Shown here: positions 49,668 through 57,702 of the stretch, piece by piece
How positions within the stretch are numbered: the first letter of the stretch is position 1
Layout: the number at the start of each line of letters is the position of its first letter
NCBI GenBank assembly: GCA_963803735.1
Contig: CAWDNV010000010.1
Location: forward strand, 992,001-1,056,000
Direction: 5' to 3'
Source: Palsa-189 sp963803735
Lineage (GTDB): Bacteria; Acidobacteriota; Terriglobia; Acidiferrales; UBA7541
Length of the DNA stretch: 64,000 nt
Notes under the pieces: model-generated
What the model was told of the DNA's origin: nothing
The model's input: only the letters and a program-made list of their open reading frames with translations
Database searches by the model: none
Translations under genes and position numbers: made by a program

Positions 49668-50438
49668 TTAGGTTCTTCCGGCGGTCGCACCGCGGCGCTT
49701 TTGTAGCGCACCGCGATACGCCTCACCACGTTCGTAGCCATGTTGGAATGGCTCGCGGTCATACATCTGCGGATAACGTTTGCGCAGATCCTCGAGGCAT
49801 TGATCGTAGGATTTATCGCGGCAACTGGGAAGCAGGGCGGCCTCGAAGCCATACCGGAAGTAAGGCTCGTCTTCCTCGAACTTCCTGCCATCAACCTCGT
49901 AGTGCTCCCGCTCTAGGTCGCGCAAGCCAATCCACCACATCTCGCGAGCGCGGTCCACGCTTTCCGCTCCCGCAGCGTCGAACGCGCCTCGCGCTGCTTC
50001 CACCATTTCGTCGTCTACTCGAGCGATCACCAGGCTTCGGCCGCGCCGGAGTGCGTCTTCATAAAGAAAGAACTCTTCTTCAGGCAACGAAGCAAACACC
50101 GTCTTTTCGGCTTCGTTTCCGATTACGCCTCCTCCAATCGCACCCAGCAAGGCGCCCCCTGCAAGTCCGAGAGCCAGCACGAAACCGACTCCGGGCAAAA
50201 TCATCGTTGCGATCATTTCTCCTATGCCCGCGCCGAGTGCGCCGCCGGTGAGCGCACCCAAAGTCTTGACCATGCCAGGCTGCTCGCCTTGTGACGTCGG
50301 AACAGCGGCCAATTCCGCTTCGGTGGCCTGAGGCGTCAACAGATTGATGCGCTCAGTTGGAATTCCTATCTCTCTTAGTTTGGCAACGCCGCGTTCGGCA
50401 TCCGATCGCGACTTAAAAACTCCAACGACTGATGGCAT
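49668..50438 (-). CDS. General-stress-type protein with YflT-like domain and glycine zipper
   Basis: 256 residues. The N-terminus (SVVGVFKSRSDAERGVAKLREIGIPTERINLLTP) is a YflT/heat-induced-stress type domain. A glycine-rich membrane-inserting stretch follows (TGGALGAGIGEMIATMILPGVGFVLALGLAGGALLGAIGGGVIG). The C-terminal part is soluble and charged (VIARVDDEMVEAARGAFDAAGAESVDRARE, then EEDEPYFRYGFEAALLPSCRDKSYDQCLEDLRKRYP). It is typical of stress-induced proteins of unknown biochemistry, adjacent to the trehalose-phosphate synthase fusion on the same strand, which may share stress regulation. Confidence 0.75.
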   Translation of the reverse strand: MPSVVGVFKSRSDAERGVAKLREIGIPTERINLLTPQATEAELAAVPTSQGEQPGMVKTLGALTGGALGAGIGEMIATMILPGVGFVLALGLAGGALLGAIGGGVIGNEAEKTVFASLPEEEFFLYEDALRRGRSLVIARVDDEMVEAARGAFDAAGAESVDRAREMWWIGLRDLEREHYEVDGRKFEEDEPYFRYGFEAALLPSCRDKSYDQCLEDLRKRYPQMYDREPFQHGYERGEAYRGALQKRRGATAGRT

Positions 50439-50577
50439 GAGCCTCCCCTTTCTTTTGCCCCTGCTGTACGCTTTTTCGGCGCCGGGCCAGCGCTCCCATC
50501 TATCAGATGGCCGCAGCGGCCAAACCGTGCACGCGCGCGGGCCTCAGGCCAATTGAATAGTGATCCTGACCAAGCGG

Positions 50578-52890
50578 CTAAAGCGAGGCCGCGTCGATTT
50601 CGACGGGGGCGGGCACAGGCGCCGGCTTGGATGCGGCGGACTCCGGCGGACCCATGCGAATTTCCGAAAGTTCGCTAATCAGATTGGCCGCCCAGCGATA
50701 GATATTGTGCTCCCGTACGGTACGCCGCAGCGCTTGCATGCGCCTCTCGATCTCGGGCGCGGGCATTTCCAGCGCGGTGTTGATGGCGTCTGCAATCAAC
50801 TCGGTATCATAGGGATTTACGATGAGCGCATCGTGAAGCTCGCGGCTGGCTCCGGCAAAACGGCTCAGGATGAGCACGCCACGTTCATCATCGCGCGCGG
50901 CCACATACTCTTTAGCTACGAGGTTCATGCCGTCGTGCAGTGAAGTGACCAGGCACAAATCCGAGGCGCGATAAAAGCGTTCGATCTCCTGATGCGAGTG
51001 GTGGCGTTTGAGCAAAACGATCGGCTTCCACTGATTGTTCTGGAAGCGCCGATTGATGCGATTCGCTTCGGTTTCCACGTCCGCGTAAAGCTCCAGATAG
51101 CGCTTGATCTGCATACGACTGGGAGCGCCGATCTGCACAAAGGCGAATTTGCCCTGATAGTAGGGATACTTGTCGAGAAAGCGTTCGATCCCGTGGAAGC
51201 GCTCGAGAATTCCTTTGGTGTAATCGACGCGGTCCACGCCCACGCCCATGAACTTGGCCTGCACGCCGACTCCGGCCAGCAGCGCGGCGCGATCCACGTA
51301 GGGCGATTCGCGGCTCTCGGTATCTTGGCCATCGGCGAAATCGATGCTGATCGGGAACGGCCGGACGCGCGTCAGATGGCCGCCGCGATTCACCGTCAGG
51401 GTCTCCCGCTCGATGCGGCACTCCACGGCATGATCGACCGTCTCGAGAAAATTGTTGCAATGATTCTGAATGTGGAACCCCACCAGATCAGCGCCCAGCA
51501 ATCCATCGACGAGTTCACGTTCCCACGGGCAGATTCCAAAAGCTTCCGCATTGGGCCACGGAATATGCCAGAAAATCGCCACGCGAGCGTCGGGCCGCGC
51601 GTTTTTGATCATGCGCGGAAGCAAAGCGAAGTGATAATCCTGCACCAGGATAAAAGGCTTCTGCGTGTCCGCGATCTCTTCGAGCACAGCATCGGCAAAT
51701 TTGCGGTTCACTTGCTGGTAGTATTCCCAATTCTCGGAGCGAAAGATCGGCCGTGTATGCGCGATATGGCAAAGCGGCCAAAGACCCTCATTGGCGAAGC
51801 CGAAGTAATAGCCGTTTTCCTCTTCTTTGCTGAGCCAAACACGCCGCAGGGTGTATTGCGGTTCGGCGGGCGGCACGCGCAGGCGATCATGCGCGTCTAC
51901 AGTTTCGCGATCGGCGTCGCCGCTGGCTTCGGCAATCCAGGTGCCATCGCAAGAACGCAGGATCGGCTCGAGCGCGGTCACCAAGCCGCTGGCCGGTATC
52001 ATGATTTCCAGTCTGCCGTTCTGCCGCGTGTGGATATAAGGCTCGCGATTCGACACCACCACAAGACGCCTTTGCTGCAGGCGCTTGCGTACGTGCACGG
52101 ACAAGCGGTCGGAGGTCCACAGCGACTGGGCGGTCTCCCGCAGGTGCGCTTCTCGTTCCGCAGCAGCACGCGCTTCCTGCAAAGACTTCACCACGCCTTC
52201 CATCTCTTTCGCCAGGGGACCCAGCAACTCGCTGCGCGGTGGCGCAGCAACATCGCCGAACTTTCCGCTGCGCAAAGCCTTCAACCACTGGGCGGCCTTC
52301 GTGATCGGACTCATCAGGCTCCAGCGGATTACCAGGAACGTGATCAGCACGATAAGCAGCACTTCCAGCGACACGTGGATCAGCGTCTGCCGCCAGATTA
52401 CGGCGCTTTGTTCGCGAATGAAGCCGGCATCATGAAACACCGCCAGCCCCATCACTTTGCTGTCCGCGCGACGCATCGAAAGCGTCTCCGCGTGGTAATA
52501 CCTCGTCCCGAGAGTAAGAAAAGCGCCACGCCCCTCTGGGCTTTCCGGATCCACTTTTGGCGTCAATTCAGGTAGGGCATTTTCGAGCGACGCTGGCAGG
52601 CGATCTGTCATGGCAACAGTCTTGCCCGCATCATCGAAGATCGCCGCGCCCAGAATGCGCTCGCGCGTGCTGAGCCGATTGAGCGCGCGTCGCAACTCCG
52701 CTGCGGAGGAGTTTTTATCCAGTAACGGTTGCAGGTTATCGGCCAAGCTCTGCGCCGCCAGGCTGGCGCGCTGGTCCAATTCCTTGTGCAGCGCTTCTTC
52801 CTGATCTTGCACCTGATAATATGCAAACAGGCCGGAGATCAGCGCGAGACACGCGATAACCGGAAGCATTAGCCGCAGACTAAATCTCAT
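50578..52890 (-). CDS. Membrane-sensor/HAMP/trehalose-6-phosphate synthase fusion
   Basis: 770 residues. The first 260 resemble a sensory protein: transmembrane helix about 8-25, a periplasmic domain about 26-170 (DQRASLAAQSLADNLQPLL, IFDDAGKTVAMTD), a second helix about 171-190, and a HAMP-like linker with coiled coil (about 190-258). The rest (about 275-745) is a GT20 trehalose-6-phosphate synthase (OtsA). VVVSNREPY is the N-terminal loop, IFWHIPWPNAEAF and GADLVGFHIQNH are typical, GVDRVDYTKG gives Arg554 and Lys559 (the phosphate-binding pair), and DGMNLVAKEYVAAR is the UDP-glucose site. The natural reading is synthesis of trehalose-6-phosphate from UDP-glucose and glucose-6-phosphate under control of an extracytoplasmic signal. 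No OtsB is adjacent. Confidence 0.9.
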   Translation of the reverse strand: MRFSLRLMLPVIACLALISGLFAYYQVQDQEEALHKELDQRASLAAQSLADNLQPLLDKNSSAAELRRALNRLSTRERILGAAIFDDAGKTVAMTDRLPASLENALPELTPKVDPESPEGRGAFLTLGTRYYHAETLSMRRADSKVMGLAVFHDAGFIREQSAVIWRQTLIHVSLEVLLIVLITFLVIRWSLMSPITKAAQWLKALRSGKFGDVAAPPRSELLGPLAKEMEGVVKSLQEARAAAEREAHLRETAQSLWTSDRLSVHVRKRLQQRRLVVVSNREPYIHTRQNGRLEIMIPASGLVTALEPILRSCDGTWIAEASGDADRETVDAHDRLRVPPAEPQYTLRRVWLSKEEENGYYFGFANEGLWPLCHIAHTRPIFRSENWEYYQQVNRKFADAVLEEIADTQKPFILVQDYHFALLPRMIKNARPDARVAIFWHIPWPNAEAFGICPWERELVDGLLGADLVGFHIQNHCNNFLETVDHAVECRIERETLTVNRGGHLTRVRPFPISIDFADGQDTESRESPYVDRAALLAGVGVQAKFMGVGVDRVDYTKGILERFHGIERFLDKYPYYQGKFAFVQIGAPSRMQIKRYLELYADVETEANRINRRFQNNQWKPIVLLKRHHSHQEIERFYRASDLCLVTSLHDGMNLVAKEYVAARDDERGVLILSRFAGASRELHDALIVNPYDTELIADAINTALEMPAPEIERRMQALRRTVREHNIYRWAANLISELSEIRMGPPESAASKPAPVPAPVEIDAASL

Positions 52891-53479
52891 TCCACTTCCT
52901 CGTTCCTCGCCGCACGCTGAGTGCGAAACTAGTCCATTACCTGCGGGCTGTTAGCATTCGATGATTCGATGATCAAGCGGCGCTGCCGCGACTCGGAATC
53001 ATTTCTAAACTTTGCTTGCCGGCTTCGTCAGGCGTTTTGGTTAGGGATCGCGAGCGAGAGCTGGCTGGTAAGCATTGCGCTAACTCTCTTCCTTCTTTGG
53101 ACTCAGCGTGACTTCTCCCGTTTCATTTCTGAGGCGGGCTCTCAGTAAGTGCCGTCGTGACCGCAGTTTGCAGAAAATCCGCACCAGCACTCTGCTGGGG
53201 CCACCTGCCTCCATTAAATACCTCACCATCTACTGCAAAAACCATACCCATAAAGGTGTACGAAAGGTATGACTGTGGTGAATACCAGAGCAAAACGTGA
53301 GCCAATTCATCCAAAAACTTGGGTTACTTAACTGTTTGTCACCCTGAGGGACAGTCGCTTCCTGTCCTCCGGGACAGGTCAGGAACGGCTGTTCTTTCTC
53401 GGCACAGGAGGCCAGTAGAGGCTAACCGCCGTCGCGAATTATCCTGAGACGCTCGCGCTATTTCCCAGGAGCGTAATCT
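52891..53479. other. Intergenic region with a possible gene fragment
   Basis: About 590 bases. It holds one possible short coding fragment (53123-53314) and a hairpin near 53346 (CTGAGGGACAG / CTGTCC). The remainder shows no coding pattern. Confidence 0.4.
53123..53314 (-). CDS. Possible gene fragment, hypothetical
   Basis: 63 codons from TTG 53314. The translation (ELAHVLLWYSPQSYLSYTFM, then VFAVDGEVFNGGRWPQQSAG and FLQTAVTTALTESPP) looks like a real protein, but it is short and its codon use is rich in T and A at third positions, unlike the neighbours. It could be a remnant of a transferred gene. I do not recognise a family. Confidence 0.3.
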   Translation of the reverse strand: MDELAHVLLWYSPQSYLSYTFMGMVFAVDGEVFNGGRWPQQSAGADFLQTAVTTALTESPPQK

Positions 53480-54139
53480 ATGGGTTCTGCCGCCGCTTCC
53501 ATCGAAGACAGCATCTTCTGCGACCGTTGCGGCGAGGCTTTCGCCCCGAAGAAACCCGTGTGTGTTGGCTGCGGAGCGACGCCGGCACGGCATTGGCTTC
53601 AACTCACAAGCCTTATGGTGTTTGTGCTCGCGGCGTTCTGCAATGCGCTGGTGTGCTGGTTTCTGCTGCCGCGGCTGGTAAGCGTACGAAGCGCGCAGGT
53701 ATTTCGAGGCTGGCTCTGGCTGGACGAAAAGGCTTCGATCTATGGCTGGGCGCCGATTATCATGGCTATCCTGGCCTGGGACTACTTCATCTGGCGCCGT
53801 TCGCGGCGTGCAAAGCAGACCGGGCACAAAATCAAAGGCTGGATCACGAGAAAGCTCCTCACGTTTGTGCTGGTCACAGCCGTGACTCCGCTTCTTCCCT
53901 GGTGGATTCCCGCGGGCCAGCCGCCGGATAGTTTCATCGCCCGCATATCGCGCTATCCTGGATTGCCTTCAAGTCTCGCCTGGCTCACAGTTACGCTCGT
54001 GCTGGTTCTGCTCGTCTGGAATCCTGCGACGCGCGATTCCCTGCTCGGCCATGGCAGAATTCTGAGCCTGATCAGCATAGCGACGCTGTTCGTGCTGCTG
54101 GCGATGACCCTGCTCGGCTGGTCGTTGACCTACTACTAG
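53480..54139 (+). CDS. Zinc-ribbon membrane protein, hypothetical
   Basis: 219 residues. The N-terminus has a zinc ribbon (IFCDRCGEAFAPKKPVCVGCG; two CxxC pairs at about 14-36), followed by five hydrophobic segments (about 43-68, 90-110, 128-150, 165-185 and 196-216). There is an ER/Arg-rich loop after the second (RRSRRAKQTGHK). It is a common domain plan in Acidobacteriota; function unknown. The IS30-family element begins 30 bases after its stop, so the gene itself is not interrupted. Confidence 0.72.
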   Translation: MGSAAASIEDSIFCDRCGEAFAPKKPVCVGCGATPARHWLQLTSLMVFVLAAFCNALVCWFLLPRLVSVRSAQVFRGWLWLDEKASIYGWAPIIMAILAWDYFIWRRSRRAKQTGHKIKGWITRKLLTFVLVTAVTPLLPWWIPAGQPPDSFIARISRYPGLPSSLAWLTVTLVLVLLVWNPATRDSLLGHGRILSLISIATLFVLLAMTLLGWSLTYY

Positions 54140-54169
54140 ACCTCACCCGTTGCCGTTAAGTCTTGCCAG

Positions 54170-55388
54170 CTCAACCGGTCGATGCAACACCAGCTGGTAT
54201 AAATGTTTTCTCTAAAGGTGGTGTTTATGATGCAACGAATCCGGGTGCGGCTTTCGTCTGCGCAGAGGGCCGATCTGTGGTGGCGTTGGAAAGCGGGGCA
54301 GTCGTTACACGAGATCGGGCGGGCCTTTGGCAAGAGTCATGTGGTCATTCACTTCCTGTTGGCGCGTCATGGCGGGATTGTTCCGGCCGCCCGTCGGCGT
54401 TCGCTGCGAACACTTACCCTGGCGGAGCGAGAGGACATCTCCCGCGGGATCGCTGGCGGATCGTCGATTCGTCAAATCGCCAAGGGTCTGCAGCGAGCGG
54501 TGTCGACGGTGAGCCGGGAGGTGGCCCGCCATGGCGGGCGGCCGTTGTATCGAGCCAACGATGCCGATCAGCAAGCCTGGGAGTCGGCCTTGCGGCCCAA
54601 GACCTGCTTGCTGGCTATCCACGAGCAGCTACGAACGATCGTTGCGAGTAAACTGATTCTGGACTGGTCGCCGGAGCAGATTTCTGGATGGCTGAAGAAT
54701 CAGTATCCCCAGGACGGAAGCCTGCGCGTGTCCCACGAAACCATTTACCGCAGCCTGTTCATTCAGGCCCGCGGAGTGCTGAAAAAAGAGCTGATTCAGC
54801 ACCTGCGTTCCAAGCGGCGGATCCGCCGCTCGCGGCACTCCCGTGATAGCGGACATCACCGTGGTCAAGTCGTCGATGCCATCTCCATCCGGGAAAGGCC
54901 TGCGGAGGTCGAGGACCGCGCCGTTCCCGGGCATTGGGAGGGCGATCTGTTAAGCGGCGCGCACAACAGTCACGTGGCCACCTTGGTGGAGCGCCGTTCG
55001 CGCTTTGTCATGCTGGTCAAGGTGCCCAGCAAGGAGACGGCGACGGTGGTCGCCGCTCTGAGCCAGCACGTCCGTCAGCTTCCGGCGACGCTGCGGCGCT
55101 CGTTGACCTGGGACCGCGGGCTGGAGATGGCCCAGCACCAGAGCTTCACCGTCGCCACGGATGTGAAGGTTTACTTCTGTGATCCGCAGAGTCCTTGGCA
55201 ACGCGGCAGCAACGAAAACACCAATGGGCTCTTACGGCAGTACCTGCCGAAGAAGGCCGACTTGTCCAGCTACAGTCAAACGGACCTGGACCGAATCGCG
55301 CTGCGCCTCAATCAACGCCCACGCAAGACGTTGGGCTTTGAAACTCCGGAGAGTAGACTACAGGCCAGTGTTGCATCGACCCCTTGAG
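54170..55388 (+). mobile_element. IS30-family insertion sequence, complete
   Basis: 1.22-kb element with terminal inverted repeats of 21 bases. Left (54170-54190) CTCAACCGGTCGATGCAACAC, one base longer than shown elsewhere; right (55368-55388) is its complement with two mismatches, and the inner 14 bases GGTCGATGCAACAC are perfect. One transposase gene fills it. No target-site duplication is evident at the ends as drawn. It lies between two complete genes. Confidence 0.85.
54227..55387 (+). CDS. IS30-family transposase
   Basis: 386 residues from ATG 54227 (AAAGGTGG six bases upstream). The N-terminal HTH region (LSSAQRADLWWRWKAGQSLHEIGRAFGKS and ISRGIAGGSSIRQIAKGLQRAVSTVSREV) contacts the ends. 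The DDE catalytic core has GHWEGDLL (first Asp), LTWDRGLEMAQH (second Asp) and PQSPWQRGSNENTNGLLRQYLPK (Glu in the conserved spacing). The stop codon is formed inside the right inverted repeat. The gene is intact, so the element may be active. Confidence 0.95.
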   Translation: MMQRIRVRLSSAQRADLWWRWKAGQSLHEIGRAFGKSHVVIHFLLARHGGIVPAARRRSLRTLTLAEREDISRGIAGGSSIRQIAKGLQRAVSTVSREVARHGGRPLYRANDADQQAWESALRPKTCLLAIHEQLRTIVASKLILDWSPEQISGWLKNQYPQDGSLRVSHETIYRSLFIQARGVLKKELIQHLRSKRRIRRSRHSRDSGHHRGQVVDAISIRERPAEVEDRAVPGHWEGDLLSGAHNSHVATLVERRSRFVMLVKVPSKETATVVAALSQHVRQLPATLRRSLTWDRGLEMAQHQSFTVATDVKVYFCDPQSPWQRGSNENTNGLLRQYLPKKADLSSYSQTDLDRIALRLNQRPRKTLGFETPESRLQASVASTP

Positions 55389-55510
55389 ACCACCCTGCCT
55401 TGCGGAATCAGAATTCTCAGTGCGTCCACTCGGTAAGAATTGCCGTCGCCGCATCTTTTTTTCCCTGCGGCTCCGCGCTAACATCTCGCCGCCTGCCTAA
55501 AAACGCCATC

Positions 55511-57067
55511 ATGCCTGCCTCCGGCGCACAGTTGAAAAGAGCCCTCATCTTCGTCCATCGCTGGATGGGCGTGCTTTTCTGTCTACTGTTCGCCACGTGG
55601 TTTGCTTCCGGAATTGTCATGATGTACTGGCAATACCCGCAAGTCTCGGCAGCAGATCGCTTAAGCCGGGCGCCCGCGCTTGACGCTTCCCGAATCCACG
55701 TCTTGCCTCAACAGGCGTACGCACGGTTCGAAACCGATAGCCCTCCTCTAGGGGCGCAGCTTGTCACTTTCGATGGACGCCCCGCTTATCGCTTTCGCAT
55801 CGGCATTGGCGATGTCTCCATCGTCTATGCCGATACCGGCGAGGCCCAGGAAGATTTTTCGCCGGAACTGACCCTCCGCATCGCCTCGGCCTGGACGGAC
55901 CAGCCTTCCAGCGCCGCTAAGGAAGAAGACAACATCGAAGAGGATCAGTGGACCGTCTCGGAGGAGTTCGCAGAGCTCCGGCCGTTGCGCAAATACAGTT
56001 GGCCCGATGGCCAACAGGTCTACGTCTCCACGATAACGGGCGACGTCGTGCAATACACAACGCGTGGCTCGCGCCTCGCGGCGTATTTCGGCGCGATCCC
56101 GCATTGGCTTTACTTCACGCCGCTGCGCAGGCGCGGACAGCAGTGGAGCCGTGCGGTTATCTGGTCGTCCGGCCTCGGAACCATTGCGGCCATCCTCGGC
56201 ATCACGGTGGGACTTTGGATGTATTCGCCTTCAAGGACCTATCGTTACGCAGGAGAGCCCGCGAGCTTTCCTTATCATGGGCAGAAGCGTTGGCACGCGA
56301 TCCTCGGCCTGTTCTTCGGATTTTTCGCCTGCACCTGGGCTTTTAGCGGAATGCTATCGATGGATCCATTCCCCAAATTGCAGGAAGGCGCGGACGACGG
56401 ACCTGCCGCTGGGCTGGCCACAGCACTTCGCGAAATGCCGCCGCTCGAAGTCTTCACCGCGAAGCCACCACAGATGGTCGTGTCGGAGGCCGAAACCGCT
56501 TTCGGATCCAGAGTGAGACAACTGGACCTGATTTCCGGCGCGGGCGAGCCGGTTTATTTGGCCGTCCTGGGGCCGCAAGAAACGCGCGTGATTCCTGTGC
56601 TCGGCCGGCCGTCTTACGAATTCGATCGCGATCGGATCTTCACAGCTCTAGAAAGAGCCGCACGCCCGTACGTGGTCACACAGGTGCGGAGTGTGACTGA
56701 GTACGAATCGTACTACCTGGACCGCAACAACGAGCTGCCTCTGCCGGTGATTTTTGTGCGACTGAACGATCCGGCGCTATCCGCGTATTACATCGACCCC
56801 AAAACGCTGCGCATCGTGCAGAGCTACAATTCGAATTCGCGGTGGAATCGCTGGTTCTACCACGGCCTTCATTCGTTCAATCTGCCCTGGCTTTATAAAT
56901 ACCGGCCTGCGTGGGATATTGCCGTGATCTTTCTTCTGTTGGGAGGAGCTTCCCTTTCCATTACGGCGCTGATCCTGGCGTGGAACGTACTGTGGCGCAA
57001 ACTCGCCCCTTGGGCCGAGACCCACGGGGGTATCGAGCCTCCAAGCTCACGCCCGGAGGCTCGATAG
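55511..57067 (+). CDS. PepSY-associated transmembrane protein
   Basis: 518 residues from ATG 55511. It has the PepSY_TM plan: a first helix (LIFVHRWMGVLFCLLFATWFASGIVMMYW) and a periplasmic PepSY-like region (GDVSIVYADTGEAQEDF, then YVSTITGDVVQYTTRGSRLAAYFGAIPHWLYF). Central helices (IWSSGLGTIAAILGITVGLWMY, WHAILGLFFGFFACTWAFSGML) and a last helix (IAVIFLLLGGASLSITALILAW) follow. Such proteins are linked to iron uptake or reductase functions in other bacteria; here no iron gene is adjacent. It starts about 120 bases past the IS30-family element. Confidence 0.83.
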   Translation: MPASGAQLKRALIFVHRWMGVLFCLLFATWFASGIVMMYWQYPQVSAADRLSRAPALDASRIHVLPQQAYARFETDSPPLGAQLVTFDGRPAYRFRIGIGDVSIVYADTGEAQEDFSPELTLRIASAWTDQPSSAAKEEDNIEEDQWTVSEEFAELRPLRKYSWPDGQQVYVSTITGDVVQYTTRGSRLAAYFGAIPHWLYFTPLRRRGQQWSRAVIWSSGLGTIAAILGITVGLWMYSPSRTYRYAGEPASFPYHGQKRWHAILGLFFGFFACTWAFSGMLSMDPFPKLQEGADDGPAAGLATALREMPPLEVFTAKPPQMVVSEAETAFGSRVRQLDLISGAGEPVYLAVLGPQETRVIPVLGRPSYEFDRDRIFTALERAARPYVVTQVRSVTEYESYYLDRNNELPLPVIFVRLNDPALSAYYIDPKTLRIVQSYNSNSRWNRWFYHGLHSFNLPWLYKYRPAWDIAVIFLLLGGASLSITALILAWNVLWRKLAPWAETHGGIEPPSSRPEAR

Positions 57068-57080
57068 CCGGGCTGGACCT

Positions 57081-57443
57081 TTAGGCTTCTCCAAACACCA
57101 GTACCTGCTTCTTGCCGGCAAATCTTATCTCCTTGAGTGTGTGGGACCCGTCTGCATTGTTGGTATAGACCACGGCATCGGCCGAAGACTTGCCGTCTCT
57201 CTCCACCATTTTGCCAGGGGCCGTAACCACCACTTTCCCGTTCCTTGTAAATGTCACGGTCGCTTCCGGACTGTGCGTCACCCACTCGACGACGTAAAAT
57301 CCAGGGGTAATTTCCGTCCCATTCAGGCTGATCGGAGTCTTGACCGAAACGGTGTGCGAGTTTGCCGCCGCTGCGGAAAGGCACACACCCAAGAAAATTG
57401 CCACCATCGCCAACGCGTTTCCACGATATCCGTTGCTTTTCAT
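57081..57443 (-). CDS. Small exported protein
   Basis: 120 residues from ATG 57443, preceded by an excellent GGAGGGGAAA. Signal peptide about 1-28 (ALAMVAIFLGVCLSAAAANS). The mature part is a compact beta-rich domain (VSVKTPISLNGTEITPGFYVVEWVTHSPEATVTFTRNGKVVVTAPGKM, ending AGKKQVLVFGEA). It resembles a family of small Acidobacteriota exported proteins with no known role. The longer frame to 57617 is not needed. It faces the PepSY gene with a 13-base gap. Confidence 0.75.
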   Translation of the reverse strand: MKSNGYRGNALAMVAIFLGVCLSAAAANSHTVSVKTPISLNGTEITPGFYVVEWVTHSPEATVTFTRNGKVVVTAPGKMVERDGKSSADAVVYTNNADGSHTLKEIRFAGKKQVLVFGEA

Positions 57444-57702
57444 TTTCCCCTCCTGCATCTCCCTACTGATTTCGGGCTGGTCGGTACGCTGAAGTTGTAC
57501 CGCTCTCTGTGCCCGTGCCGGACTCTCGGTCGGCGCACAAAAAATGCATTCGGGGGCCAGGTACCTCAATGCACGAAAGGTAAAATATTTGTAACGCGCT
57601 AACCCGCTATGCTCCAATGGGATAGCACGTTAGGTAACGCCACAATCGTGACGGCTTTATTGACCTAAGGTGCTAGAATCGATCTTTCCCGGAAAGTTCA
57701 AA

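Noticed and set aside
50992..52575. 527-codon open frame on the + strand
   Set aside because: It is exactly antisense to the trehalose-phosphate synthase fusion, which has clear family motifs. The antisense frame is a consequence of high GC and codon bias.
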